This document shows positions 23,101-29,805 of a stretch of DNA of 64,000 nucleotides, in pieces. The first letter of the stretch is position 1; every line of letters begins with the position of its first letter. Under the pieces are notes generated by a model. The model saw only the letters and a list, made by a program, of their open reading frames with translations. It was not told the origin of the DNA and did no database searches. The DNA is from Parvularcula marina. GTDB taxonomy: Bacteria; Pseudomonadota; Alphaproteobacteria; Caulobacterales; Parvularculaceae. Location of the stretch: assembly GCF_003399445.1 (NCBI RefSeq), contig NZ_QUQO01000001.1, positions 2,725,001 through 2,789,000 on the forward strand, written 5' to 3'. Made by a program: the position numbers and the translations under genes.

Positions 23101-26100
23101 GGTTCAGCCTGCTGGTCCCGCAGAGCTATCGCCTGCGCCGGACGCAGACGATCCGGGCAGATAATCCTGTCACGATTGGCTTCCAGGGCAGCGCGACGGG
23201 GTCCATCTCTGTTACCTCCGCGTCTGATATCTCGATTGCAGGGACACTGAACAACCCCACCGGCACAGTCCTCGTCAACTCGACCAACGGCTCCGTGCTT
23301 CAGGCAGGCAATGGCCGTATCCTAGCGACCATGGCCGATCTTCGCGCGACGGGCGCGATCGGCGATATTGCTGACCGCCTCGATCTCTTTATTTCGTCAG
23401 GCGGCGATGTTTCGGCGACGGGCGGTAGCGACATCGGCCTCCAGCTCTTTGGCGAAGACGAGATCGATATCGTCAATGTGAGTACCTCTGCTGGTGATAT
23501 TGATGTCACGGCCAATTCGACGGCGCTGAATATCAGCTCGGTCATTTCGACCGGCGGAAATGTCTCTCTCGTCAATACAGGCCATCTATTCCAGCCGAAC
23601 CCGGCCGGCACCGCCGTTTCAGGGCAGGACATCTCGCTGACGTCGCTCGGGGGACGGATCTTTGGTCTTGGCGATACACCCTTCCGGATCGATTCAAGCA
23701 TTGGGGCGCCGGACGCAACGAATGCAGCTGTCACGCTCAGTGCCAATGGCGACATCATCGCCGAAGAAACGGTCGGCACGCTGCGCCTGTCAGAGGTGCG
23801 CTCGACGACCGGCGGCGTCACGCTGATCTCGCTGGATGGCGACATCACTAATGCCTTCAACTCGGCGGAGGTCGATGAGAATCAGGTCGAGCGGATCAAT
23901 GCCGCGATCGATGCGCTCCTTCTGCGGACGGATGATGGTTCCGACAACATTCTCGGCTTTGAGAACCGGGTCGCCAACCAGTATGGCGTTCTTGCTCGCA
24001 TCCGTGAGCGCGCCTCTGTAGATGGGGCAGGGATGGTGTCACTGTCGGCGGTGCAGGCCCAGCAATTTGCCGCACAATATGCGGCCAGTATCGGCGATCC
24101 GCTGCCCGGCGATCCTGTGGCCTATGCCGCAGCCAATTTCGCGGCGATCACAGCCTTCGTGCAGGCACAATATGATGAGGCCTTCACCTTCCTGACGACC
24201 GGTATCACTCAGCTCACTGATGTTGATGGTTCCATGCTCGATGCCTCGGGCGATATCCTGTTGACGGTCACGGGCACACGGCTTGTCGATGTGCTTGATG
24301 TCAACGGCATGGTCATCGGTCAGCAGACCCAAGTCACAACCCTGACGGATGTGACGCTGGCGCAGGCTCTCTCCGGTACGCTATTCCCCGATGGCATGCT
24401 GCAATCGGTGACGGCGGATGTCGTTGATGGCTCGGGCCTCAACATGCTTCTCATCGCTGGGGTCACTTTCACACAGTCAGAGCTTGATAACCAGATCCCG
24501 GCCTCGGCAGTTGCCGATGCGCTGGCGGGCATCAACCCCGGCGATACGCTGATCAGTACGCCGAGCACACAAGTCTTCAATCTCGACTCGACGATCTTTG
24601 CCGATACGGTCTCGCTGATCACCGGCGGTTCGGTTGGCGGTTCCTTCACGCCAATCGTCATCGAGTTCACGACCGGCACCAATCCCAACCTGGATCCCTT
24701 TACGCGGGCGCTGCTGGCCACCGCTTCGCCGGGTGATATCACGGTCGAGTTCGATGAGGGCGCCAATCTCACGCGCTTCATCATTTCGCCGGCCAACCCG
24801 CTGTTTGTGGACACGTCACGCGTTGATACGAATGCGGACGGAGATGTCTTTGTCGGCAGTAACACCTTCCTGACCATCGGCAGCATCATTGCCGGCATGA
24901 ATGGTGACGCCCGAATCTACGGGCGCGACGGCATTCAGGCGGCAGCGGATGTGCCGGGCGGCACGCCCTCCATCACTGCCAATGACCTTCTGATCGAGTC
25001 AGCTGATGGCGCAATCGGCGCGGCAGACCGGCCGCTCGAGATTGCGCTTTCCGGCGCGCTCAGCCGGGCGGGTTCCAATCTTGGTGTCTATCTGCGGGAG
25101 CTGAATGGCGACTTTAATATCGGCAACATCTTCTCCAATGGCGATATTCATCTTTATGCGCCCTTTGGTGGCATCCTGTCCTCAATCGACAATGAGAATG
25201 TCCATATCGAAGGCCAGAACATTCGGTTTGAATCTTCCGAAGAAATCGGTGAGCTGGGCCGGGCCATCGGCATCCGTTCCAATAACGGCACGGTCATCGC
25301 GATTGCCGATGGCGGCGCGGTCAATCTGCGTTCACCGCTGACCGAGCTGATGCTCGACCGTGTTACCGCGACCGGCGATGTCGATATCGTCTCGGCGGGG
25401 GACCTCACCATTCTGGATACGGTTTCCGCTGGCGGCGCGCTTCTTCTAGGCGCAACGACGGGCGATGTCGTCGGCACGGCGGGCTCTGTGGTCGAAAGCA
25501 CTGCAGGCTCGGGCAATATCGAAGGGGAGAATGTCCTCTTTGATGTCGCTAGCCTGCTCTCGATCTTCGGTGATCTGACGGTTACGGCAACAACTGGCCA
25601 GATCACGCTGGGCGAGGTCACGACAGTGGGTACGCTCAGCGGGTCCTCGGTCACCAGCACCCAGCTTCAGAATGATGTCACCGCGGGCAGCGACACGGTC
25701 TTCACGGCAGGCACACTGTTCAGCGTTGATCCGGCGGTGAATGTCTCCTCTGGTGGGCTCTTCTCTGCATCCGGCGAGGAAATCCTCCTCGAAGATGATG
25801 TCATGCTGATGGCGCAAGACCAGCTCGACCTCTCGGCCAGCAATGGCGATGTCACGCTTGGCAACAATGTTGTTGTACAGAGCAAAGCCGGTTCGAGCAC
25901 CATCACAGGCAACAATCTGATTTTTGCGATGAACAGCCTCGTCGATATCTTTGGCGACCTCGTTCTCAGTGCGACGGCTGGGCAGACTGTGCTTGGTCAG
26001 GCGAGTGTCGGCGGCACGCTGACTTCGAACTCGTCAACAGACACGCTCTTCACCAATCTCGTGATGGTCGGCGGGGATGCGAGCTTCACGGCAGGCGGTA

Positions 26101-27317
26101 ATTTCACCATGCAGCCGGGTACGTCGCTCATCTCTGATACAGGCATGATTGATGTCGAGGCGATGGCGATCATGATGGGGCAGGGCAGTCAGATGACAGC
26201 CGCTGGCCCGATTTCGCTCCAGTCTCTCACCGGTGATGTGATTATCAGTCAACTGACCAGCATGTTCGACGGTGAAGGTGCGATCGACATTATGTCCGCT
26301 GGCTCAATCCTGCCAGTCTTCCCTGGCGAGACGAATCTCACGGCAACAGCGCCGGGGGCATTGGTCCGGCTGATGGCCGAGGGCGATATTGGCTCGATTG
26401 ATGAGGATCGTCCGATCGTTATCGATGTCACGTCCATCGAGGCGGTCAGCAATAATGGCGACATCTATTTCGTCGGCCTCAGCGATCTCAACGCCCCGCT
26501 GATCAGCGCCGCCAATGGCGCGATCAAACTCCGCATCAATGGCTCGCTCACCTTCGGCGAAATCATCGGCGAACCGGATATCGAGATCATGGGCTCCCTG
26601 ACCGGGGACCGCATGGTCTTCCGCAATGGTGTGCTGGTTGCCTCCGAAGGGATCAATATCGGCCTTCTCGAGGTCGGTGAGTCGCTCACCCTTCGCGGCA
26701 CGGATATCATGGCGAATATCCTGCACACGGAGGCGACGAGCGATCCGCTCAACCTCATCCTCACCGGGTTCGATCCGGATACGGAGGCAAGCACGGTCCT
26801 CCTCGACATCGATGCACCGTTGGGGCTCCTCAGCCCGACCTATTACGCGAGGAATTCGGTCATCACGACGACCGCCAACCGCGTGATGATCGAAGATGGT
26901 CTGGTGACAGGTGACCTTATCTTGAGAACGCCGAGCGTCGATCTTGTGCTCGATAACGCAAGCCAGGTGCCGCGCAACATGTTCGACATCCAGCTTTATA
27001 ATATCCAACCACGCTTCTTCCTGATGCAGGATGGATTCTCGACGGTGACGGATGAATTTATCCTGTTCTACCTGCCGGGCTTCCTTGATACCCAGCAGAC
27101 GCCGCTGGCCTTCGATGCGATCTCGATCCGCCGGAACCAGCAATTGGCACCGGGCAGTGCCCTCTGGGGCGACTCCTACCGCATGGTGATCCGCTATCGT
27201 GACGACACGCGGACGGAGCAGGAAAAGGCAGAAGAAGCCAAGCGCAGCAAGCCTGTGACGACACCGGATGATGGGTATACGGTGAATGTCTCGGCTGAAT
27301 TCAACATGGTCGAGTAG
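11199..27317 (+). CDS. Giant two-partner-secretion adhesin (TpsA; LktA/filamentous haemagglutinin-like), 5372 aa
   Basis: A single uninterrupted 16.1-kb frame. Residues ~1-37 form a signal peptide (ASLSLVCGMGYAQA). Residues ~105-215 resemble the TPS/haemagglutination domain (FNRFTDFTLASGDSADLYLP, LGGHLIFASPDGVIVGANG), closest in style to the LktA family of filamentous adhesins. The rest is Gly/Ala/Ser/Asp-rich beta-helix-like sequence of many degenerate modules (GSGGVGVASAVNIIDGETTA and relatives, about 400-3000), then filament-like repeats near 4760-4980. There is no autotransporter barrel; export depends on the TpsB gene 9 bp downstream. The short C-terminus (~5335-5372) is charged and may act in retention or release (inference). 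Likely a surface or secreted adhesin for attachment or biofilm. I saw no obvious cysteine after the signal peptide. Confidence 0.9.
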   Translation: MSIMNTSEPRRLPGVRKYLLASSASLSLVCGMGYAQAINQQGADILMVPNPGHAAPPVQQNAVKAKKAPPAVAPDRVVTNLQTPVTPPSTSNIQAVSGSDTTVSEMVSGEFVITTTELNAAGTTAFNRFTDFTLASGDSADLYLPGNATTLLNIVRDSRVFIDGTLTSILSDGTGNLGGHLIFASPDGVIVGANGVLNVGALTLVTPTTDYLDTNFTAGAISSGAITDLARGSVPLTASGLIQVTGTIYAPDGIVLAAPEISIFDGGALWAGSQLYDSGSGDFGNAAFEATVQTAGGISVGTALVENNGAIEIVASTEEEFTGNLGSLVAGERPVAESVISIDGAIWGDGINVTATAKASSTFDQSANLLPGVNLADYPFAAGVVEATAIADIVIGANADLQSTADVDLSASTEAEATLMTANSNSDLPFSIGVSVADLVASAEVVIQAGASVMAADKLSVSAKNKTKLDNNASSAGSTIPITAAFSFANVDAAAVIESGANIDADTVNVTALNQNSFKTSAEAETGDDGTAAIAFAFADTESDTLAFVGADIGSNGSPISAVTVEASSITTENRISASSTQMSAPSAMGTDMDAGSEAALSQEIADMSDMAAGMSDSAGNQLEGVGGTNLKIGATTTINFSSQSSRAVIEGGTYASAANGTDVGTITTDPANAPMIYADDVAIYSETLDNLIRNFAISDGSAEVDSGGSSVVITAAIALGFYDYTTEAEVGEDTQITAQRVGVGAFSAKKFGFTLIDSLTPGSSIDGIYTYLEDLSSRLSASDFGLAEDLFTSYAAASSSASGGNSDTAIAGNISYQEIHQDTRAWVDSGARITATGSAAGQAFTTDLSSIDDGMGGETARSFDWWLPSSGEDQPGVVITAKSMTEGVHVAGAINFFGASLSSDGNAIGGSVNIVQQETSTIAGVADGAVITTDRALTIKAETNNFLIGITPTSGEGSGVTGVGLVSVINIENTTIASVSNLARVEALAVNIDSNQFMTAWSVAAAKASAEGTAIGLAGAVNIIATDTQAFIGDNSAYDKDPGTPTGPTGPYPGNNNLPNNQVIAQNLRVRARTSGESGTLAVAGSQSSRNMPMGGDAGMMDISRNTMSSGDTMDLIDNMEDTEDRSQSSVDSSDPNERDVTGVLDDATGDLTDQSGDSPLSSGGGGSQQPRFGFAISGSASVSLNELITKAYVDGANVTGTTGASPTGLLVEAVTDTDQISLSGAAALSSSSGSSASGAISGAVAYQVSENQNDAGIYNATVLDMNDVDVRALTGGLKVGAALGLSAETGSSQNSAAVAGSFSIARVADSADARIRGSVFTLTNSAAQTDMVNVDAYNRNTIGIGAGSVAYGGRASAAGGLTYAEIDNRDGDAADGSGLAAFAGILDTEITDYDDVSVAAINAAQTIGVGVVGSATTQNFAIAGAIVINRIDADALARIGEGSVITVDDDLTVAAGGGEIAAFDAIIAGERIGGREANEYDVGVNDLVFDSNGDTPDSFGTGARAFALAGAVSVGKTSAGFAIAINDIDSDRTAIIDGDTTSVTAGGNVDVIADNESEILALSIATAAGTDSGAFTGSLTVNFIEDETIARIGDTIDSGMMQTTVSGSTVDVIARGNAQINALSGGISISAGNAAIGASISVNEIGGSIDAGIIDTEINDASSLNVIATTSDESDPGAPGAEINSIAIAGGVSSGGLALSGSATANLIETNVMARIENSTTDNETGLFANVAADRYARIQSIAGALGASGGSGVGIGVGVNRIKGTVSSRVTGGSLTLNTLTVTSVARDVIRTIGVGLGGGGSIGAAGSVVVNLMSTDVTSAIGGGAIVITRNNVGVNALADSEIEALAGAAAFGGSGGVGVASAVNIIDGETTAKITGASTQVTAKALDPAETLTVRDGTLLNPLTFNQVTIPVIDVTIRAKSGAAFDENTKQVRGLSVNATALRETDVIATAISIGGYVGAALNAGVNVISGTTRAQITDATINPIAQGDATARAGDVDVKASTHVYGGAYSIGVAGSGGVGVAGAGIGDSYETETFALIDGATVTADDVLINSVSSYTTANVIAAAGAGIGGVAAGGIVTIFDATTVGQLIGGTTTSNSLGVNAEMDAFVGGFGLVLAGGGLAAAGTFNVLVNESDTEALIGRRNTATEPAEVTTVNSDDVDVTADTTTIVDTTGASGAVGGGIGIAGTASVIVSETNTRARIENAAVTGGAGSSTNVQATDNFSTSASTASASFGGVGAGGASVNVVVAKSKTNASVDNSTITTGALTVDADGVTDIDTNTYALAVGGSAGISGAISVIKLGGNLDADASSEISGTLTTAEMTANESSDTGDNNVLDASEQAMLSSNGSYDVDGETLNSDTHLVAANVTGSTVNATTLSVTSDAMTGTHAMLGGAAAGGLAGIGAAIGFTTIDTGVSAGIDSGSTINAGGAVTVTAESGDNGRDAAEIDAIVGAAGLGVGLGAAVANVEVTSDVLANVSGRINGANGGALTVTARDTTHADADASGVSLGLLGAAGVVVARAEKIGSATATIGHATNDITGMLGANVGAEAAGGASANAQGASGGIGISVQGTIATASESTAVTASVRDAATIALMGALNVSASSKPDVYANARGVSVAGGAGVGVSLATARIGSAATPSLVQASIGNNVNLMNVLGGVNVDSSMTRSGRSAEAYATGSAGGLLLGAQASKAKVETNANVYALVGDGVTLPIGGLSVIAGKSTSQIADSSGKSGGFVSVGAADSEAISRGETIARVGSDFIYTDFVTGNGNDYAMPTFKVNSGTSEVNEAVSESGSGGVIAGAATTSTITSTATTKTQIGQPGGNAGSDRIKARNVDIQSLHLSNFRELADASSAGLAGKSGASTNVNIANSSVIDIADGFKISGGTIRILANSETTRTGDPVSVKGGAGGLGAFASADGNVRISQLSDVSIGDNADIKTLDIFNFSADNSDIKIDARSSMNVDDIVVQRASGGLAVPTSSMEFDATITDSVSIGDGASLDADGGIYIGVSPSADINARAASKSSAGIGVTDARATAGNIQNDIVINQSITVGQNAKLSAERDVRLNTGGNGFGGTPASIEVDITSDSYNSALIPASTSASAVLNFTNNAGITIDTGAIVESIRDVIITASRGDIDLFAEAVATFKINLLLGVITQTDRSGTVVDNGEGTVTINGTVEAGFLAERRFDIDVNGNVTVTNEEEDRPHVSTRNGFNPLDEVNARIAALQAMIDAGDTSAAGELAILQELARFLQGDTGGSVDPDTSTGTVTTSIPTFDGDPNDPNVNLTRPDDVNGAIEISGVTAASGNVEIFADALNGNGALTANGGPIIAITNQSGRDLIVGDLDIFDASIGEVRLTGMAQSFGNLSVTENRKGERSVIIIDNSPASFAVDNTSDLYITGDIINLFGLVDIDVKNGDLLQTAVVGAGDLRIDVPNGGYFAILPDGLIPLGPDPRARFEQYIILENLLFLRDNTAAFDNFGDPNYDPNVDSLVRLIAQIPFLLGEDTTDGLPNIRDENDFAAFMTHYLANPLGLTGDTALTDLLASGQINTDGVDDRLGNRGAPIDTFLNGTTFEDVPTVLALYYWETFGGYHGDLLNGAPFRTGFDGDVALTTAPLQLDMNRSFLFGDNTVINKTRAQVDAILARRGEFSTDPRFSNRLQDLGGVIDVAGVVGISAQSIDIGGTVVSGRSGNRNLQLTAQDAQTLQFWIDNPASRPQPANGDPSLPPNLIDISSLIDTIGGDPREKITAVYDLNSQQIIVENVNASGGGHIILNGQILSTTGDGQLLVRNGRGQVVIDNQTGFDIQINDIDAGRDTRGIIQITDTAKIQPNGNALTTFYVQEAGKDIEVYQTDQVGADYTTLSLSQSVAGNFSTYTPKEGIAFEYFEERFLMRELTSVDDPNDDEFGFQIFGSGNWVWADSDPRFGQRVTTVASDAPYFQQALSGEIGNSWRINFYENGNARFSLLVPQSYRLRRTQTIRADNPVTIGFQGSATGSISVTSASDISIAGTLNNPTGTVLVNSTNGSVLQAGNGRILATMADLRATGAIGDIADRLDLFISSGGDVSATGGSDIGLQLFGEDEIDIVNVSTSAGDIDVTANSTALNISSVISTGGNVSLVNTGHLFQPNPAGTAVSGQDISLTSLGGRIFGLGDTPFRIDSSIGAPDATNAAVTLSANGDIIAEETVGTLRLSEVRSTTGGVTLISLDGDITNAFNSAEVDENQVERINAAIDALLLRTDDGSDNILGFENRVANQYGVLARIRERASVDGAGMVSLSAVQAQQFAAQYAASIGDPLPGDPVAYAAANFAAITAFVQAQYDEAFTFLTTGITQLTDVDGSMLDASGDILLTVTGTRLVDVLDVNGMVIGQQTQVTTLTDVTLAQALSGTLFPDGMLQSVTADVVDGSGLNMLLIAGVTFTQSELDNQIPASAVADALAGINPGDTLISTPSTQVFNLDSTIFADTVSLITGGSVGGSFTPIVIEFTTGTNPNLDPFTRALLATASPGDITVEFDEGANLTRFIISPANPLFVDTSRVDTNADGDVFVGSNTFLTIGSIIAGMNGDARIYGRDGIQAAADVPGGTPSITANDLLIESADGAIGAADRPLEIALSGALSRAGSNLGVYLRELNGDFNIGNIFSNGDIHLYAPFGGILSSIDNENVHIEGQNIRFESSEEIGELGRAIGIRSNNGTVIAIADGGAVNLRSPLTELMLDRVTATGDVDIVSAGDLTILDTVSAGGALLLGATTGDVVGTAGSVVESTAGSGNIEGENVLFDVASLLSIFGDLTVTATTGQITLGEVTTVGTLSGSSVTSTQLQNDVTAGSDTVFTAGTLFSVDPAVNVSSGGLFSASGEEILLEDDVMLMAQDQLDLSASNGDVTLGNNVVVQSKAGSSTITGNNLIFAMNSLVDIFGDLVLSATAGQTVLGQASVGGTLTSNSSTDTLFTNLVMVGGDASFTAGGNFTMQPGTSLISDTGMIDVEAMAIMMGQGSQMTAAGPISLQSLTGDVIISQLTSMFDGEGAIDIMSAGSILPVFPGETNLTATAPGALVRLMAEGDIGSIDEDRPIVIDVTSIEAVSNNGDIYFVGLSDLNAPLISAANGAIKLRINGSLTFGEIIGEPDIEIMGSLTGDRMVFRNGVLVASEGINIGLLEVGESLTLRGTDIMANILHTEATSDPLNLILTGFDPDTEASTVLLDIDAPLGLLSPTYYARNSVITTTANRVMIEDGLVTGDLILRTPSVDLVLDNASQVPRNMFDIQLYNIQPRFFLMQDGFSTVTDEFILFYLPGFLDTQQTPLAFDAISIRRNQQLAPGSALWGDSYRMVIRYRDDTRTEQEKAEEAKRSKPVTTPDDGYTVNVSAEFNMVE
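25488..26123 (+). repeat. Diverged tandem repeat inside the adhesin (period 128 codons)
   Basis: The protein segment starting at 25488 (VVESTAGSGNIEGENVLF) is repeated in diverged form from 25872 (VVQSKAGSSTITGNNLIF). The shared frame includes SLLSIFGDLTVTAT / SLVDIFGDLVLSAT and VFTAG / SFTAG. The offset is 384 bp exactly. The second copy can be followed to about 26123. Confidence 0.75.
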
Positions 27318-27326
27318 GGGGCAGAC

Positions 27327-28991
27327 ATGGCTAAGAAAATGAACACCGGCCTTCGTGCTTCGACTTCCCGCCTTGTGATTTCGGCGGGGCTGTCGGCGAT
27401 CTCCCTTGTCGGCATTGCTGGCGCGCAGGATCTGCCGCCCGGCTCTGATCCTGCACGGATTAATGAAGAGCTGCGCCGCCGGCAGGAACAGCTCCGCGAG
27501 ACCCAGCCCGTCACCGAACGTGGCGAGGTCACCAACGCGCAGAGCTTTGAGTTTGATCCCCTGAAGGACACAGGCGTCAGCTTTGTTCTGAATGAGGTCC
27601 AGTTTGAAAGCTCCGCCTTCCTTACGCAGGCCCAGCTTGACGGAATTGCGGCGGAGTATACCGGCCGCGAGGTCACCTTCACCGATCTCAATGAGATGGT
27701 CGCCAAGGTGAATGCCCTTTATGACGCAGGCGGATATCTGACGGCACGGGCCGTCCTTGCGCCCCAACGGATCGAAGGCGGTGTCGTCAAGGTGACGCTG
27801 GTTGAGGGCGTTGTTGAGGATATGAGCGTCACCGGCAACACCTATTACGGTGCGGAATATGTCGCCGGCCGACTATTCGTCCCCAGCGGTACGGTGGTCG
27901 ATCTGCCGGAGTTGGAGAAAGAACTCCTGCGGTTCAACCGGCTGAACAACGCCAAGGTCATGGCGGATATCAAGCCGGGCGGCGCGTTTGGCACGACCGA
28001 CATCACCCTGATCATGCAGGAGCCTGACCGCAACCAACTCGATCTCTTTGTCGACAATAACGGCTTTGAGAGTACAGGCGAATTCGAGGGCGGGGCGATT
28101 GGTCGCCGTTATCGTCTGTTCAGGGATGATGACCAGCTAAGCGGCTTTATTGTCGGTGCGGGCGGTTCGGTCTCGGGCAGCGTTTCCTACAGCATGCCGT
28201 TGGGCAAGCGCGGGATGCGCGGCGGTCTCTCTTATGTCCGTGGCCAGACCGAAGTCATCAACGGGCCGTTCAAGGATCTCTCGGTTGAGGGCACGTCCGA
28301 CACGATTGCGGCGACGGCTTCCATGCCGCTTCTCTTCCGTCAGGGCCGGTTCGTCGGGGCGGATCTGACGATCAGCCGTACGGCAGCAGAGACGACCGTT
28401 GACGGTATCCAGACGAGTGACACAGAGATCATCCAGGCTGAGGCGGGGCTGAGCGCCGACTTCGTGACGGAGAAGAATGTCATCGTACTGCGCACTTCCG
28501 GCCTGATGGCCAGCGCCGAAGAACAGCTTTTTGACGACACGCGCGACATTTCACTCCTGCGTGGCGCGGCCCTTTTCTCGCGTAGCATCACGCCTAAGAC
28601 GCGCGGCTCGGTCGATCTGCAATGGCAATATGCGTTTGAGGATGACCTGCCGGGCACGCTTGAATTCCAGCTTGGCGGCGCAAACTCGATTCGGGCGTTT
28701 GATCCGGGCACGGTTGCAGGCGATTCAGGCTATTTCGCGAAGGTCCAGCTCGACCGCGAAGTCCATCGCGGTGAGCAATATGCGCTCGACATCTTCGGCT
28801 TCTACGATATGGGCGAGGTTCAGTCGCTATTCCCGACCGTCAATCTCAGCGCGGCGGGTCTAGGTGCACGGCTGTCGCGCGGCCAGCGGATCAATCTGTC
28901 GGGTTCTGTCGGCGTGCCGATCGAAGATGGCGATTTGCCTGAGCAATCGGATGTCCGAGCCTTCGTCACTCTGTCTGTCAAAGCTTATTGA
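27327..28991 (+). CDS. TpsB outer-membrane transporter (ShlB/FhaC/HecB family)
   Basis: 554 residues. A signal peptide (~1-34) is followed by a Q/R-rich linker, a POTRA domain (~85-165, FVLNEVQFESSAFLTQAQLD through VVKVTLVEGVVEDMSVTG), and a C-terminal 16-strand barrel. The barrel has the family motif at SIRAFDPGTVAGDSGY, the counterpart of VRGY in FhaC loop 6. FhaC-type proteins secrete the partner TpsA from the periplasm without ATP. It lies 9 bp after the giant adhesin with its own aggggg ribosome site, so the pair is one operon with the order tpsA-tpsB. Confidence 0.93.
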   Translation: MAKKMNTGLRASTSRLVISAGLSAISLVGIAGAQDLPPGSDPARINEELRRRQEQLRETQPVTERGEVTNAQSFEFDPLKDTGVSFVLNEVQFESSAFLTQAQLDGIAAEYTGREVTFTDLNEMVAKVNALYDAGGYLTARAVLAPQRIEGGVVKVTLVEGVVEDMSVTGNTYYGAEYVAGRLFVPSGTVVDLPELEKELLRFNRLNNAKVMADIKPGGAFGTTDITLIMQEPDRNQLDLFVDNNGFESTGEFEGGAIGRRYRLFRDDDQLSGFIVGAGGSVSGSVSYSMPLGKRGMRGGLSYVRGQTEVINGPFKDLSVEGTSDTIAATASMPLLFRQGRFVGADLTISRTAAETTVDGIQTSDTEIIQAEAGLSADFVTEKNVIVLRTSGLMASAEEQLFDDTRDISLLRGAALFSRSITPKTRGSVDLQWQYAFEDDLPGTLEFQLGGANSIRAFDPGTVAGDSGYFAKVQLDREVHRGEQYALDIFGFYDMGEVQSLFPTVNLSAAGLGARLSRGQRINLSGSVGVPIEDGDLPEQSDVRAFVTLSVKAY

Positions 28992-29016
28992 TAGCTCTAA
29001 GGCCGGGCGACTAGCC

Positions 29017-29649
29017 TTACGCGTTGCTCGCAACTGACAAGTGTTCTCGCTCGTCTTCATTTGATTGCGTCAAAAGATTAGAGAGAACCTGCCGCATGTG
29101 GTGGGTAATCCGTGTGCGGTCGAGCCCCGGGTTCCGGATGATCCGGATGGCAAGCCCAGTGAAGAGGGCGAACATGACCTCGACCCGCCCATGCGCGTCT
29201 TCAAGGTCCAGCCGCTCTTTCAGGGTATTGGCAAAATTGTCGCGCAATTCCTTGTCGACTTCCTGAACGATGGTCATGACCTTGGAGCTGCGGGCCGCCT
29301 CGGCAAGGATTTCGAGCATCAGGACGGAGTGGAAGGTGTCGGTATTGCTCTGCACCCCTTCCTCGACACAAGACATCAGATTGCTGATCAATTCACTGGG
29401 GGAGCATTCGCGGAACTGGTCGAAAAAGGCGCGTGCGTCGATTTCTTCCCGCCGCACGATGTCGGAGATGATCGCTTCTTTGCTCTCGAAATAGTGATAG
29501 ATGTGTCCGGGGCTCATGCCGGCGGCCTTGGCGATGCGCGACATGCTGGCGCCATGAAACCCCTCCTCGACGAAACAGCGTGCCGCGGCCTGCAGCACCT
29601 GATCCTGCCGTGTCACCGGCTCGGCCGTCATCAAACTCGATTTGCCCAT
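29017..29649 (-). CDS. TetR/AcrR-family repressor of the RND efflux operon
   Basis: 210 residues. The N-terminal HTH (~19-62) has VLQAAARCFVEEGFHGASMS and IAKAAGMSPGHIYHYFESKE, a textbook TetR DNA-binding domain; the C-terminal ligand domain is helical. ATG at 29649 follows a ggagga site. It is transcribed divergently from the efflux operon, with a palindromic operator between them, so it most likely represses the pump and itself and is released by a pump substrate. The ligand is unknown. Confidence 0.92.
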   Translation of the reverse strand: MGKSSLMTAEPVTRQDQVLQAAARCFVEEGFHGASMSRIAKAAGMSPGHIYHYFESKEAIISDIVRREEIDARAFFDQFRECSPSELISNLMSCVEEGVQSNTDTFHSVLMLEILAEAARSSKVMTIVQEVDKELRDNFANTLKERLDLEDAHGRVEVMFALFTGLAIRIIRNPGLDRTRITHHMRQVLSNLLTQSNEDEREHLSVASNA

Positions 29650-29718
29650 GATCCTCCGGGGTTTTCCTCAGTTATTTCCCAATTCCCGCTTTTCATCAAA
29701 TTTGTGCACTGCAGCACA

Positions 29719-29760
29719 TTGACAATCTTCAGGGAATGTTTAGATCGAACGTTCATTCTA
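29719..29760 (+). promoter_or_regulatory. Efflux operon promoter with overlapping TetR operator
   Basis: A consensus -35 TTGACA lies at 29719-29724. The palindrome TAGATCGAACGTTCATTCTA (29741-29760) is symmetric at 16 of 20 positions around a perfect GAACGTTC core, the size and form of TetR/AcrR operators. It covers the expected -10 region, so binding would block the polymerase. Confidence 0.7.
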
Positions 29761-29805
29761 ACTGATATACGTTACCAGCCTCCAACTGCAAGCAGGAATT
29801 TTTTC

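Noticed and set aside
29065-29805. Upstream extension of the efflux adaptor frame
   Set aside because: It runs antisense through the TetR gene. The lipoprotein signal begins at 29806, the promoter and operator lie at 29719-29760, and no ribosome site supports an earlier start.
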